From Cladobotryum mycophilum (taxonomy: Eukaryota > Ascomycota > Sordariomycetes > Hypocreales > Hypocreaceae): a stretch of DNA of 64,000 nt. The position numbers and the translations under genes are program-made. Position 1 is the stretch's first letter. Every line of letters begins with the position of its first letter. The notes below the pieces were generated by a model. It had not been told where the DNA came from. It saw nothing but the letters and a program-made list of their open reading frames with translations, and did not search any database. Below, one piece after another: positions 33,997 to 43,049 of the stretch. The stretch lies in contig CM071591.1 in assembly GCA_036429605.1 (NCBI GenBank), positions 2,914,001-2,978,000 of the forward strand, read 5' to 3'.

Positions 33997-34953
33997 CTAA
34001 TTCAACTCATCCTTCCAAGGAATAGATACCTGAGCACCTTTACGAGATACGGTCAGGGCAGCCGCACGATTGGCAGTCTCAACGGCCGTGCCGATATCAA
34101 AGTGACCGGATCCGGCGCTCACAGCGGCGAGCGCATACGATCCAACGAATGTGTCGCCCGCGGCGGTAGTGTCGACGACGTTGGCCTTGAGGGCGGCTAC
34201 CAGAGAGGATTGGCCCGATTTGGTGGCGTAGAAGACGCCCCGGCCGCCGAGGGTGATGATGACGTTGGACACGCCCTTTTGGATGAAGAGGGCGCTGATG
34301 CGCTGCAGGCCGGGGAGGTCGTCTAGCTCCGACTCGTTGCAGCCCGAGAGGATGGCGGCTTCGGTCTCGTTGACGATGAGGTGGGCGAGGCCCTGGTAGA
34401 CGGCGTCCGGGAGGTGCTTCGCGGGGGCAGGGTTGAGGAGGACGGGGATGGAGGCGGCGTTGGCGGCGCGGAGGGCTTGCAGGACGGTGTCGAAGGGGAT
34501 CTCGAGCTGCATGATGAGGAGGTCTGGTTTGGGGCCGGGGATCTGGGCGAAGTGCGAGGGGAGGAGGGTGTGGTTCGCTTCGGGGGAGAGGATGATGCGG
34601 TTCTGGCCCGTGGGCTCGTCGACGACGATGATGGCCACGCCGGTGGCGCTGTCCTGGCGGATTGCGACGGCCGAGGTGTCGACGCCGAAGGAGGCGAGGC
34701 TGTCGAGGAGCTGGGCGCCGTAGGTATCCGAGCCGACGGCGCCAATCATGGATACGTCGGCCGAGGGACCGGAGAGATCCGGGGAGCGGGAGAGCTTGCC
34801 GCAGGCGACGGCCTGGTTGGCGCCCTTGCCGCCGGGGGAGGTGTTGAAGTGGTTGGCCGTGAGGGTCTCGCCGGGGAGGGGGTGGTGGGGGACGTAGGAG
34901 ACGAGGTCGATGTTGAGGGACCCCAGGACGGTGATTCTTGGTCGTGAGGCCAT
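33997..34953 (-). CDS. RBK1: Ribokinase (PfkB carbohydrate kinase family)
   Basis: A single exon encodes 318 residues from the ATG at 34953. Ribokinase phosphorylates D-ribose to ribose-5-phosphate with ATP in the cytosol, feeding the pentose phosphate pathway and nucleotide synthesis. The N-terminal PfkB signature is intact (TVLGSLNIDLVSYVP, then SPGGKGANQAVACGKL, about residues 10-55). The C-terminal signature DTTAAGDTFVGSYA (about residue 260) carries the catalytic Asp of the GAGD-type anion hole. NPAPAK, VNETEA and TLGGRGVFY are typical ribokinase motifs, and the length matches the family. The coding sequence is conspicuously G+C-rich at third positions compared with its neighbours, which also leaves a long antisense frame open. 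It lies in tandem with the RIB7 and AlkB genes on the minus strand. Confidence 0.95.
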   Translation of the reverse strand: MASRPRITVLGSLNIDLVSYVPHHPLPGETLTANHFNTSPGGKGANQAVACGKLSRSPDLSGPSADVSMIGAVGSDTYGAQLLDSLASFGVDTSAVAIRQDSATGVAIIVVDEPTGQNRIILSPEANHTLLPSHFAQIPGPKPDLLIMQLEIPFDTVLQALRAANAASIPVLLNPAPAKHLPDAVYQGLAHLIVNETEAAILSGCNESELDDLPGLQRISALFIQKGVSNVIITLGGRGVFYATKSGQSSLVAALKANVVDTTAAGDTFVGSYALAAVSAGSGHFDIGTAVETANRAAALTVSRKGAQVSIPWKDELN

Positions 34954-35633
34954 GGTAGTAATTTAATTAATGGTTAAAAGAAGAAGAAGAAGAAGAAGAA
35001 GAAGAAGAATATGCTGCTGAGAAATGAATGAATGGTAGTTTTCGTGTTACTGGAGAGGTAGGTTTCTTTCAAGCAGGGGTTTTTGATTGTTTTAGAAAGG
35101 GCTACGATTCTGCTAGCTGGATCGTGAAGAGAAGAGTTGCATAAAATATGTGTAAGAGGGAGAAAGTGAGAGAGAGAGAGAGAGAAAATGACCAGAGAAG
35201 ACGAGGTTAGAATCGGAGTCGCTCAAGTAGAACGAACCATTGTGGATTGCATTGCATGGTTGGTGGGGGTTTGAATTGCCAAATAGTTTCCCCCTCCTCC
35301 TCCCCCGCAGCCCCTCCCACACTTTTCTTTTCAAGGCCTGCAGGTTTTCTAGAACAATTCTGGGCCACCGTCCCGTCAACAAAATTCCGAGTCATTGCAT
35401 GTTTGTGTTGAAAGCGACTTTTGATTCTGATTTGTCTCAATCTACATTGGGTGCTCAATGGAACGAATGAATGCATTGCTTGGATGGTATAATATGAGGA
35501 TGATTGGGTTTGGGGCATAGATATTTGAGGTAAGAATTAATCATGGCAATGGCTGAGAAAGATAGGATTTTGTCCCCGAGAACTCGGGAATGCTATAGAG
35601 AATGAATCGTGCAAAGGGGAGTCTGTCTCTTAT
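34954..35633. other. Ribokinase upstream region with GAA and GA repeats
   Basis: A GAA trinucleotide run of about ten units (34979-35009), read as TTC on the coding strand, lies 26-56 bp before the ribokinase ATG. A GA run lies at 35169-35186. No gene is seen. Confidence 0.6.
34979..35009. repeat. (GAA)n microsatellite in the ribokinase leader
   Basis: About ten GAA units form a pyrimidine tract on the ribokinase sense strand, close to its start codon. Confidence 0.9.
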
Positions 35634-36437
35634 CTAGTCATGTAATTTGCCGCACAACACCACATCTTCCCCAAATGGATGCCATGATACCTGAGATAAC
35701 CTTGCTGCTGCCACTGGAGTCCCGTCACCGTCGCTCACCCTTTCTGGCGACACGACGACACCGCCTTGTCCCAACCAGGTGGGAGCAATCGTCACAATAA
35801 CGGAATCCACCAATGCATGGTATGCAGGGTCAAGCAGCGAGTTGATAATCTTGCCGCCTCCCTCGACCATGAGACTGGGCAATCCCTCTGCATGCAAAGC
35901 GGCGAGGATGTCATTCCAATTGAATCGCAGGCGCCCGTTTACCGAGCTGGAAGGGATGTGTATGTATTTGCCGCCGTGCTCCCGCAAGAGCTGTGCGCTC
36001 TCGGAGGGCACCTCGGAGGCATCTACGCCCGTAAGAACAAACGGAGCAAGCCCGGCGCCGTTCCGGCTGACTTCGAAAACCATGTCCGAATGCTTGGGCG
36101 TCCAGCGGAGGTGGGGATCAATGACGATCGGGCGCGGTTGGGAATCGACGCCGGCGATGCGGCAGTTGAGAGCCGGGTTATCGGCCAGCACGGTTGACAC
36201 GCCGACGAGGATGGCGGCATGGCGGGACCGGAGGTGGTGGGTCATGGCCTTGGATCCGGGCCCGGAGAGACGGGTGCGCACGCCGGGAGCCAGCGACAGA
36301 CTTGAGTCGAGGGATGTCGCGAATGTTAGCGTGACGAATGGGCGAGATGCTGCCTCTTGACCCAGAGGGGATACCGGTGGCAGGTGAGGCTCGAGAAGAG
36401 CTGCCGAGGCAGACGGAAATATGAGCTTTTCTGCCAT
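35634..36437 (-). CDS. RIB7: 2,5-diamino-6-ribosylamino-pyrimidinone 5'-phosphate reductase (riboflavin synthesis)
   Basis: A single exon of 267 residues, starting at the ATG giving MAEKLIFPSASAALLEPHLP (36437). The frame is open further upstream, including an ATG for MFRYNNK at 36509, but homologues start near LxFP...LEPHLP. The enzyme reduces the ribosyl side chain of the pyrimidine intermediate with NADPH, the second step of fungal riboflavin biosynthesis, in the cytosol. Family motifs are VTLTFATSLDSSLS (nucleotide-binding strand), HAAILVGVSTVLADNPALNC (substrate loop) and LPSLMVEGGGKIINSLL (C-terminal). The length is slightly above the yeast protein (244). No riboflavin partner gene is adjacent. 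Confidence 0.93.
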   Translation of the reverse strand: MAEKLIFPSASAALLEPHLPPVSPLGQEAASRPFVTLTFATSLDSSLSLAPGVRTRLSGPGSKAMTHHLRSRHAAILVGVSTVLADNPALNCRIAGVDSQPRPIVIDPHLRWTPKHSDMVFEVSRNGAGLAPFVLTGVDASEVPSESAQLLREHGGKYIHIPSSSVNGRLRFNWNDILAALHAEGLPSLMVEGGGKIINSLLDPAYHALVDSVIVTIAPTWLGQGGVVVSPERVSDGDGTPVAAARLSQVSWHPFGEDVVLCGKLHD

Positions 36438-36687
36438 GTCGTTGCTGTTGTTGTGTGCGGGAACTGGGTGTTGATGGAAGAAGTTGAGTTTGTTGTTGTA
36501 GCGGAACATGAGAGCTTTGCTTTTGCCCCAACCGACCCCGCCATAAGCAATATCCAAAAGCTCCTCATTGGGGAGGGAGCGAGGGGACCCTCAGAAGATT
36601 CAACTGTTCTCATGTCGTCTAACCAAGAGTAATCATGAGATATGATGATATGGATTTTGTTGGGATTATGAAATGTATCGTGATTGA

Positions 36688-38043
36688 CTATGGCGGCTTT
36701 GAAGCTATCTTGATTGGTTTCGGGTTGCCATCATCGTCGAATTCAGCCCAGTGAAAGAACGAGCACCCTTCCTTGCCAATCATATTCGCAGCATAACACA
36801 TCCAAAAATATTTTCCAAAATTCTCCTTTTTCCTCTGCACCACGCGGAGCACACAGGGGACGTCGCAGTGGCATCGCGGCGTCCGTGAGGGATGCATCTC
36901 GGGTCGATAGTCTCGGTAGGTAATGTTGATTCGCTTGTTCCCCGCAATGGGATGGGGATCAATGGACAGGGCCGGCGCGATGCTGTGTTTCCATTCCTCC
37001 TGCATCTCTGCGTGCATCACTAGGAGTGAGTTGTGCGGTAGATGAATGGATACCTGCCCTTCCTCGTCTGAATCCTCTGGTCGTCTGGTATCGGCGTCCT
37101 TGGGTAGAACCTTGCGGACACGAAACTCGCGTGCGACGCCGAGGGAGATGGAACCGATGACGGCTCGAGGGCCGAGATATGTGAGTTGGTCACTATGCCA
37201 TCCGACGCTCTGCTGGGCACCGGCGTAGCAATTCACAAAGGCTGCGTTTGGAACCCACGGCTTTGGTGACTGATGCTTTAGTTTCCGGCCGCCTGGGTAC
37301 CGTGTCTTTATCCGATGCTGAATTTCTTCATTGACGGTGCCTTGAACGAGAGGCTTGACCCTGGTGAGCATGGGCGTGATGCGACGAACATCCTGAGCTC
37401 GAATCAGCCTATGATTGCACTTACAACTTATACCCCGGATAGATCAATGGACGGATCTCACTGTTAACATGCCACCATTGTAGAAATAGTCCGTCTGCTG
37501 AGTTTTGACATCATCATATGTTTCAACATAGAAACTCGACGTATGCGGACTCGATACAATATTATCAAATAGCTTGAACGTGATCTTCTCAAACGACTTG
37601 GCTTCATCAAGCAACTCCTTCAACAGCTCATCCGCATAGTCCGCGGGGAGGAAATTATGGACAATCGTGCACGGGGTATGCTCCGCCACATCGTCCGGGT
37701 CATACAGATGCAACGTGCTGCCCTTTTTAGACTTGATTTTCTTTTTGGGGGGATCTGAGAAGGAGTCACTGGGGATTGCGTATTGCTTGAGGGACTGCTG
37801 GTGTCCGATGACGCTGTTCTTTTTCGCACCCGGACGAATGGTCTGGAGGGAGGCGGATGCCTGACGTACGGAGCCGTCGTGGGCAAGCAGCACGTCCAAA
37901 AGAGTCTCCTGCTCAACCTGAGGGTGCAACGAGGATAGCATGGCCAATTTAACCTCGGTTGACTCTTCATCGTCATCAGACGGCGGTAATGGTGGGGGGC
38001 CGGGGCTCGATTTTCGTTTGGGACGCGTCAGAAACGACTCCAT
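36688..38043 (-). CDS. AlkB-family 2-oxoglutarate dioxygenase with CUE and GRF zinc-finger domains
   Basis: Two exons, 38043-37462 and 37392-36688, encode 428 residues; the intron is 69 nt. The start MESFLTRPKRK resembles a PIP-like N-terminus (a short Qxx/SFxxRP motif), but that is speculative. Residues about 30-62 form a CUE-type ubiquitin-binding helix bundle (VKLAMLSSLHPQVEQETLLD). The AlkB double-stranded beta helix spans about 130-356, with Fe ligands His260/Asp262 (GWHSDQ) and His330 (EWKHSIAP), and the 2-oxoglutarate and catalytic arginines in RINITYRDYR (348, 354). A GRF zinc finger (about 370-415) shows CHCDVPC...KYFWMC...CSFFHW. ALKBH2/3-type enzymes reverse 1-methyladenine and 3-methylcytosine in DNA; the GRF finger would add single-strand nucleic-acid binding and the CUE domain ubiquitin recognition. 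Nuclear alkylation repair is the likely role. It is divergent from PEX7. Confidence 0.92.
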
Positions 38044-38624
38044 GTTCACCAATTTTCCCCAAGATAGTAAGACGGTAAAGCCAAGAAGAAGAAAAATAAA
38101 ATTAGAATTGCAGAGGATTAAATAAATACGTTCACGTATAGTACAATTGGAAAGGCAACAATTCACCAGCAGACACCACATTTCACTCTTAAAACCCTTG
38201 AACTGAGCTTGCTTAGAAATGCCCGTGGCGGCGCCTTTCCAAAAGGGCGCGCGAACACATCCAAAGCAACACGCGAAGTCATGTGACCACTTTACGAAGC
38301 AAAATCGATATGGACCATCGTTAGATGCATTTCACGTATATAGGAATACCGAACAATTCTTTCTGTATGCTTTCCTACCCCCCCACCATATGAACCAACC
38401 CATGAGGCGGGCCTTGCTGGCCAACCGAGGCACATGTCAGAAGATCAAAGGGAACTTTCCATTATCAGAATGATATGATCAGCCTCAGAGACTGAACAAT
38501 TGCTTAACGTTATCCCTTTATTTTATTTTTTGGTGCTCTTCATCCCCCCCCTCCCCCTCTCTCTTCCCACCAAAGAGGAAACCCTCGATGCGCCTTCGCG
38601 AGGGAAGCTTCCACCACCGGCAAC
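38044..38624. promoter_or_regulatory. Divergent promoter region between the AlkB-like gene and PEX7
   Basis: 581 bp separate the two start codons. The right end is T- and C-rich (38515-38570) as expected for the PEX7 leader. No ORF of note lies between them. Confidence 0.5.
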
Positions 38625-39819
38625 ATGGCTGCGATGCTTGAGTTCCGCACTCAAGGGTTCAACCCCTATGCAGTCAAGTACTCGCCGTACCACGACTCCC
38701 GAATCGCCGTCGGGACGTCCGCCAACTTTGGCATCGTTGGGAATGGTCGCCTATTCGCGCTGGCGATGACGGCGCAGGGCATCCAGGTTGAGAAGACGTG
38801 CGTATTGGGGTGTTTGTTGGGCCCCCCACAAAATCAATCGAGTTCTAATGGGCGCCTGTTGCAGGTTCGATACAAACGATGCTATATACGACTTGGCTTG
38901 GTCGGAGATCAACGAGAACCAGCTCGTTGTGGCTTGCGGGGATGGATCTCTCAAGCTATTCGACATCGGGATGAAGGAGTTCCCCGTCATGATCTTTCAT
39001 GAACATAATCGGGAGGCATTCTCGACCGCCTGGAATCCGGTCACTAAGGATACCTTTATTTCAAGTTCTTGGGATGGCACCGTAAAGATTGTCAGTTATC
39101 ATCCCGTTTCTATTCCTGTGCTACCATCTATCCCCAGTGCTTACAGTTTCCTCTCATAGTGGTCGCCCGCCCGCAACTTTTCCATCAAGACTCTCCCCAT
39201 CGGCAATTGCACATACAGCACCGCCTTCTGCCCCTCCAACCCCTCCCTCATCTCAGCAGTCTCCTCCGACTCCCACCTCCGCCTATTCGACCTCCGAATG
39301 CCCTCGTCCGCCAAGTATCACCTCGCCGCCAGCATCCCCGTGCACGCGCCGGCCGCCCAGCCAGGTGCCACCGTCAACCCGGGCATCATCGGCGGCAGCC
39401 CTCCGGCAGAGGTACTCACCCATGACTGGAACAAGTACCGGGACACGGTCGTTGCGACAGGCGGTGTGGATAGGCTTCTCCGGACCTTTGACATTCGAAA
39501 CCCCACCGGGGGACCCCTTTCGGTCATGCAGGGGCACGAATATGCGGTGCGCCGCTTGGCCTGGAGCCCTCATGCCAGCGATGTACTGCTCAGCGCGAGT
39601 TATGACATGACAGTGCGCATATGGAACGACGCATCATCATTACCACAAGGCCCTACAACTACATCGGGAGGACAGATGGGCGTCATGAACCGGCACACAG
39701 AATTCGTCACGGGTGTTGATTGGTGTCTGTTTGGTGCCGGCGGTTGGGTAGCTTCATGTGGTTGGGACGAGAGGGTCCTACTTTGGGACTCCAACGTGTT
39801 GATGGGAGGAGGGCGGTGA
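38625..39819 (+). CDS. PEX7: Peroxisomal PTS2 receptor, peroxin 7 (WD40 protein)
   Basis: Three exons, 38625-38797, 38865-39090 and 39160-39819, encode 352 residues. PEX7 binds the N-terminal PTS2 signal of matrix enzymes in the cytosol and delivers them to the peroxisome with a PEX20-type co-receptor. The start LEFRTQGFNPYAVKYSP and GTSANFGIVGNGRL are classic PEX7. WD repeats follow, including AIYDLAWSE, REAFSTAWNP, FISSSWDGTVKIWSP, LRLFDLRMP, LLRTFDIRNP, YDMTVRIWN and WVASCGWDERVLLWD. The first donor is GTGCGT. The second is GTCAGT, an unusual choice forced by the need to keep DGTVKI joined to WSP. An insert of about 25 residues (PVHAPAAQPGATVNPGIIGG) makes it a little longer than yeast PEX7. 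Confidence 0.96.
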
Positions 39820-40345
39820 AAACCCCCAAAGAAAAGAGAGGGAAATAATTAAGCTCAACGTGTTTAATGCTATAAAGGGCCCGGTTTGGATATAGTGGGA
39901 AACGACATGTTCTCTTTTTGGCGTTCTATTTGGATTGCAATGACATTTATGATGGGCATACAACTCTCTGTAGAATAAGCCAAAACAAAAACAAAGACAA
40001 AAAAAACATTTTGTTTGAACTGTAAATGATCACCAATGGATGAAGAGGTACTTGAACTGTAAATTTTTCACAAACGCGATATTCATAACTAGCAGAGATT
40101 GTCCATCCTTTTCCCTTTTGAAACCCTTGACCATGAACTAATGTACAACGTTGTCTATATCGAGCCTTTTACATGTTGCCACATAACCGATGATAAGCCT
40201 GGTATCATACAAACAAACCGGACGAAACCATATGCTCTCAAAGTAGCATTCCTTCGCCCATGCAGATACCCTTTTTTTGAACCCACGAGCGCCATTACCT
40301 CATGACCACATTAACTACTTCCCCTTTTTTTCTCTTTTTCTTTCT
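39820..40345. other. Convergent intergenic region between PEX7 and the helicase gene
   Basis: AT-rich 3' flanks; no gene is seen. The minus-strand frame that runs on to 40315 is an artefact of the helicase frame slip near 40424. Confidence 0.5.
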
Positions 40346-42405
40346 TTACCATGATGATCTTCCAGAGCTTCGAGGCTTGGAATCGCGATGTGCCTTTTGT
40401 CCCATCTCAGCAAAGGGATCTGCGGGTTTGCGGGTGCGGAACCCCCTGAGCGAGATCCGCCTCGCCCCCTGTCACCATCACGTCCTCCTCCTCGTCGATC
40501 ATCACGTCCACCTCGGCGGTCCTCAAATCCACCTCGACGGTCCTCATATCCACCTCGTCGGTCATCACGGCCTCGTCGGTCCTCGTGTTGTCTGCCGTCC
40601 TGGATGTTTAATGCGGTGTGAGCCAAGCCCTGGTTACGCGCCCATCCTGATGAAACAGGAGGAGGCTGATCCCAACCCCAACCCTTGACAGCCCAGTGAT
40701 TCAAATCATCAACAAGCTCCTCCCTTTGCTCCATACTGCCGCCAAAGATGGAAGTGTATGAGGCACCCAACATCTTCTTTGGAACGATCTGAGTGAGACT
40801 TTGAATTTGGTCGTGATACTCTGATACCGCGCCCTCGGCGTTGAGGTCGACATCAGGACCTGCCAAAGTTGTGTTTGGTTGGAGTGGAAGTCCTCTGAGC
40901 ATCTTGCGGGCAGAATTGGCAGACGAGGGGGGACTAGAAGCCAGCCCTCACCACCCTTGTTCTGTCGTCCTGTGCGGCCGAGCCTGTGGATGTATGATTC
41001 ACGGTCCCTAGGGCAATCGACTTGAATGACGTGGGTGACGTCAGGGAAGTCCATGCCACGGGCAGTAACATCTGATGAGAAGAGAATTCCGGTACGAGTG
41101 TTTCTGAACATTTCGGCAGCCCTTGTTCGTGCCGATTGGGTTAGGTTGGATTGGATTGAAAAGCTGGGAATCTTCATGATGCCACTCTTTCTCCGTTGGA
41201 AACCAAGTTCGCCAGCAAGCTCAACCAGGGCAGTTGTGTTGAAGTAAACAATTGCCTTGAAGGGCGGGATGCTGCGGTCATCCCTAGTGGCGGAATTCTC
41301 TCGGTCAATAAGCTCAAACAGAGAGGGGAAAATGTTTGCCCAACTCTGCACCTGGACAACATGCTGAGGAATTTTGTCGTGGGTGAGACCCTCATTCTCG
41401 GCAATGGTTTGCACAAACTCAAAGTCATTAGGTCGCACCATGGTTCGTGCAAGACGAATGACATCGTCAGGGATAGTTGCTGATACTAGCATTGTCTGGC
41501 GGATTTTTTCATCGGGGCTTGGGAGACATTTTTGAATGTCGTTGAGCTCCTTCTCAAAGCCGACGTCGAGCATACGATCAGCCTCATCCAGGACGAGAGC
41601 AGCCAGGTTGGGCGCATCAATTCCGCTTGAAGGGTCCTGAAGCAAATCGTTCAATCGGCCAGGGGTAGCAACAAGAAGATGGCAGCCTTGTCGCTGTGTC
41701 TGGCGCAACATGGTGGCCTTGTGGGTACCTCCAACAGCAGACTGAACAACCAGGCCGGTGTTTCTTGTGAGGCGTTTAGCTTCGGTGGCAATCTGTTCAG
41801 CCAGTTCTCGAGTGGGCGATAGCACAATTCCACGAACATCATCGGATCGGGCAGCTCGTGATGCTCTTCTGTCGGCCAATGTTGGGTCTTCTTGAATCAT
41901 CCGCTGAAGGAGGGGTAGGAGGAAGGCAAGTGTCTTTCCTGTACCAGTCTTGGCTTGAGCAACGCTGTAGGAATGTTTAGCAACGAGGTTCTTGGACTGA
42001 ATTTTTTTTGGTTGTTGTTGGGAGAGGGCAGACAACTCACATATCAGTTCCCTTGAGCGCCGGGTTGATTGTCTTGGCTTGCACGGGAGTCATGGTAGCG
42101 TAGCCCATGCCCTCGGTGATGGCATTCACCAAGTTTGGATGGACACCAAGCTTTTCCAGATCTCGGAAGGACAAGACTTCGGTTGGTGCATTCTCAACCA
42201 CGGGGGTTTCTTCTCTGACGGCATCAGCTTCCCTGCTGTATAATCGAACAAAGTTTGCGATGTTCTTCAATGGTGCAATGGGGCGAGACAGAGAGGCGAC
42301 ACCCTGTCTAGCGACTGGCAATCCCGATCGAGAGACCAGCAGCATAGACGAAGAGGGTGCGATGCGGGCTAAGCCGCCACATCGCCGAAGTCCTTGCCTG
42401 AACAT
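40346..42405 (-). CDS. MSS116: Mitochondrial DEAD-box RNA helicase (MSS116-like), frame broken at two homopolymers
   Basis: Exons 42405-42041 and 41964-40346, with a 76-nt intron. The N-terminus (MFRQGLRRCGGLARIAPSSS) is a basic, Ser-rich mitochondrial presequence. All helicase motifs are present: Q motif (ATMTPVQAKTI), I (AKTGTGKT), Ia (PTRELAEQ), TPGR, II (LDEADRML, about residue 245), III (SAT) and VI (HRLGRTGR). The MSS116 C-terminal extension (IVPKKMLGASYTS, LNHWAVKGWGWD) and a DRRGG-repeat basic tail follow. However, the frame jumps at the G6 run 40927-40932 and again at 40424-40426; one extra base in each restores a single 661-residue protein ending KPRSSGRSSW at 40346. Read literally, it would end in an unrelated tail at 40701. 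The family acts in mitochondrial group I/II intron splicing and translation. Confidence 0.88.
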
Positions 42406-43049
42406 GGCTAATTTTTGAATTATGAAGAATGATAATTGAAAAATCAGTCCAGATCAAGAGACAGACTGTGAAGCGCGGTGTGAAAAGGTGGGAATAATGG
42501 GGATGGAGGGGAAAAGAGAGAGAGAGAAAAAAAAAAAGAGGTTCAACGGTCGCTGTTTTACAAACAAGCACAAAAAGCACTGGGAAGTTTTTTTCCTGTG
42601 ATGGCAAAGATTGGACCCTCCACTGTGACACCATGCCAGATTGAGTAAAGCGCCCACCCCGCTATCGTCTTATCAGTTCACTATCAGAAACCTCTTAAAC
42701 CCACACTCTAGAATCCCTGTAAAACTAAGAAACGACATCACCCAAGTTGATACGCCAAAGATATGCATCAACAGATAAACTTGTTTTCATTTGATTTGCC
42801 TCAAACAATTGCTAACAATGCATTATGCACTCATTAGTTAATGCTGCTTATCCCCAAACGCCAGCGACCAATCCGCCATCTCTTATCCGCTGTTACTAGG
42901 GCTCCCATAAAACATGCCTAATACTCCTTTTCCCATGTCGTGTCATCCAACCATGTATGTATGGTTACAGTCTTCCGCTCGCCAACAACGCAATAATTCC
43001 AACATGTCGTTTTTCCCTCATCATACAACACTTATCCAATTCTTCCCCG
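42406..43049. other. Intergenic region, no gene seen
   Basis: It contains a purine-rich GAGAGAAAAAAAA tract near 42515-42540, probably leader of the helicase gene (pyrimidine-rich on its sense strand), then the 3' flank of the INCENP gene. Confidence 0.5.

Noticed and set aside
34381..34947. 188-codon plus-strand ORF antisense to ribokinase
   Set aside because: Gly/Glu/Val-rich shadow produced by the high G/C third positions of the ribokinase gene; no motif.
35766..36360. Two long plus-strand frames opposite RIB7
   Set aside because: Shadows of the RIB7 coding sequence, which has clear family motifs on the minus strand.
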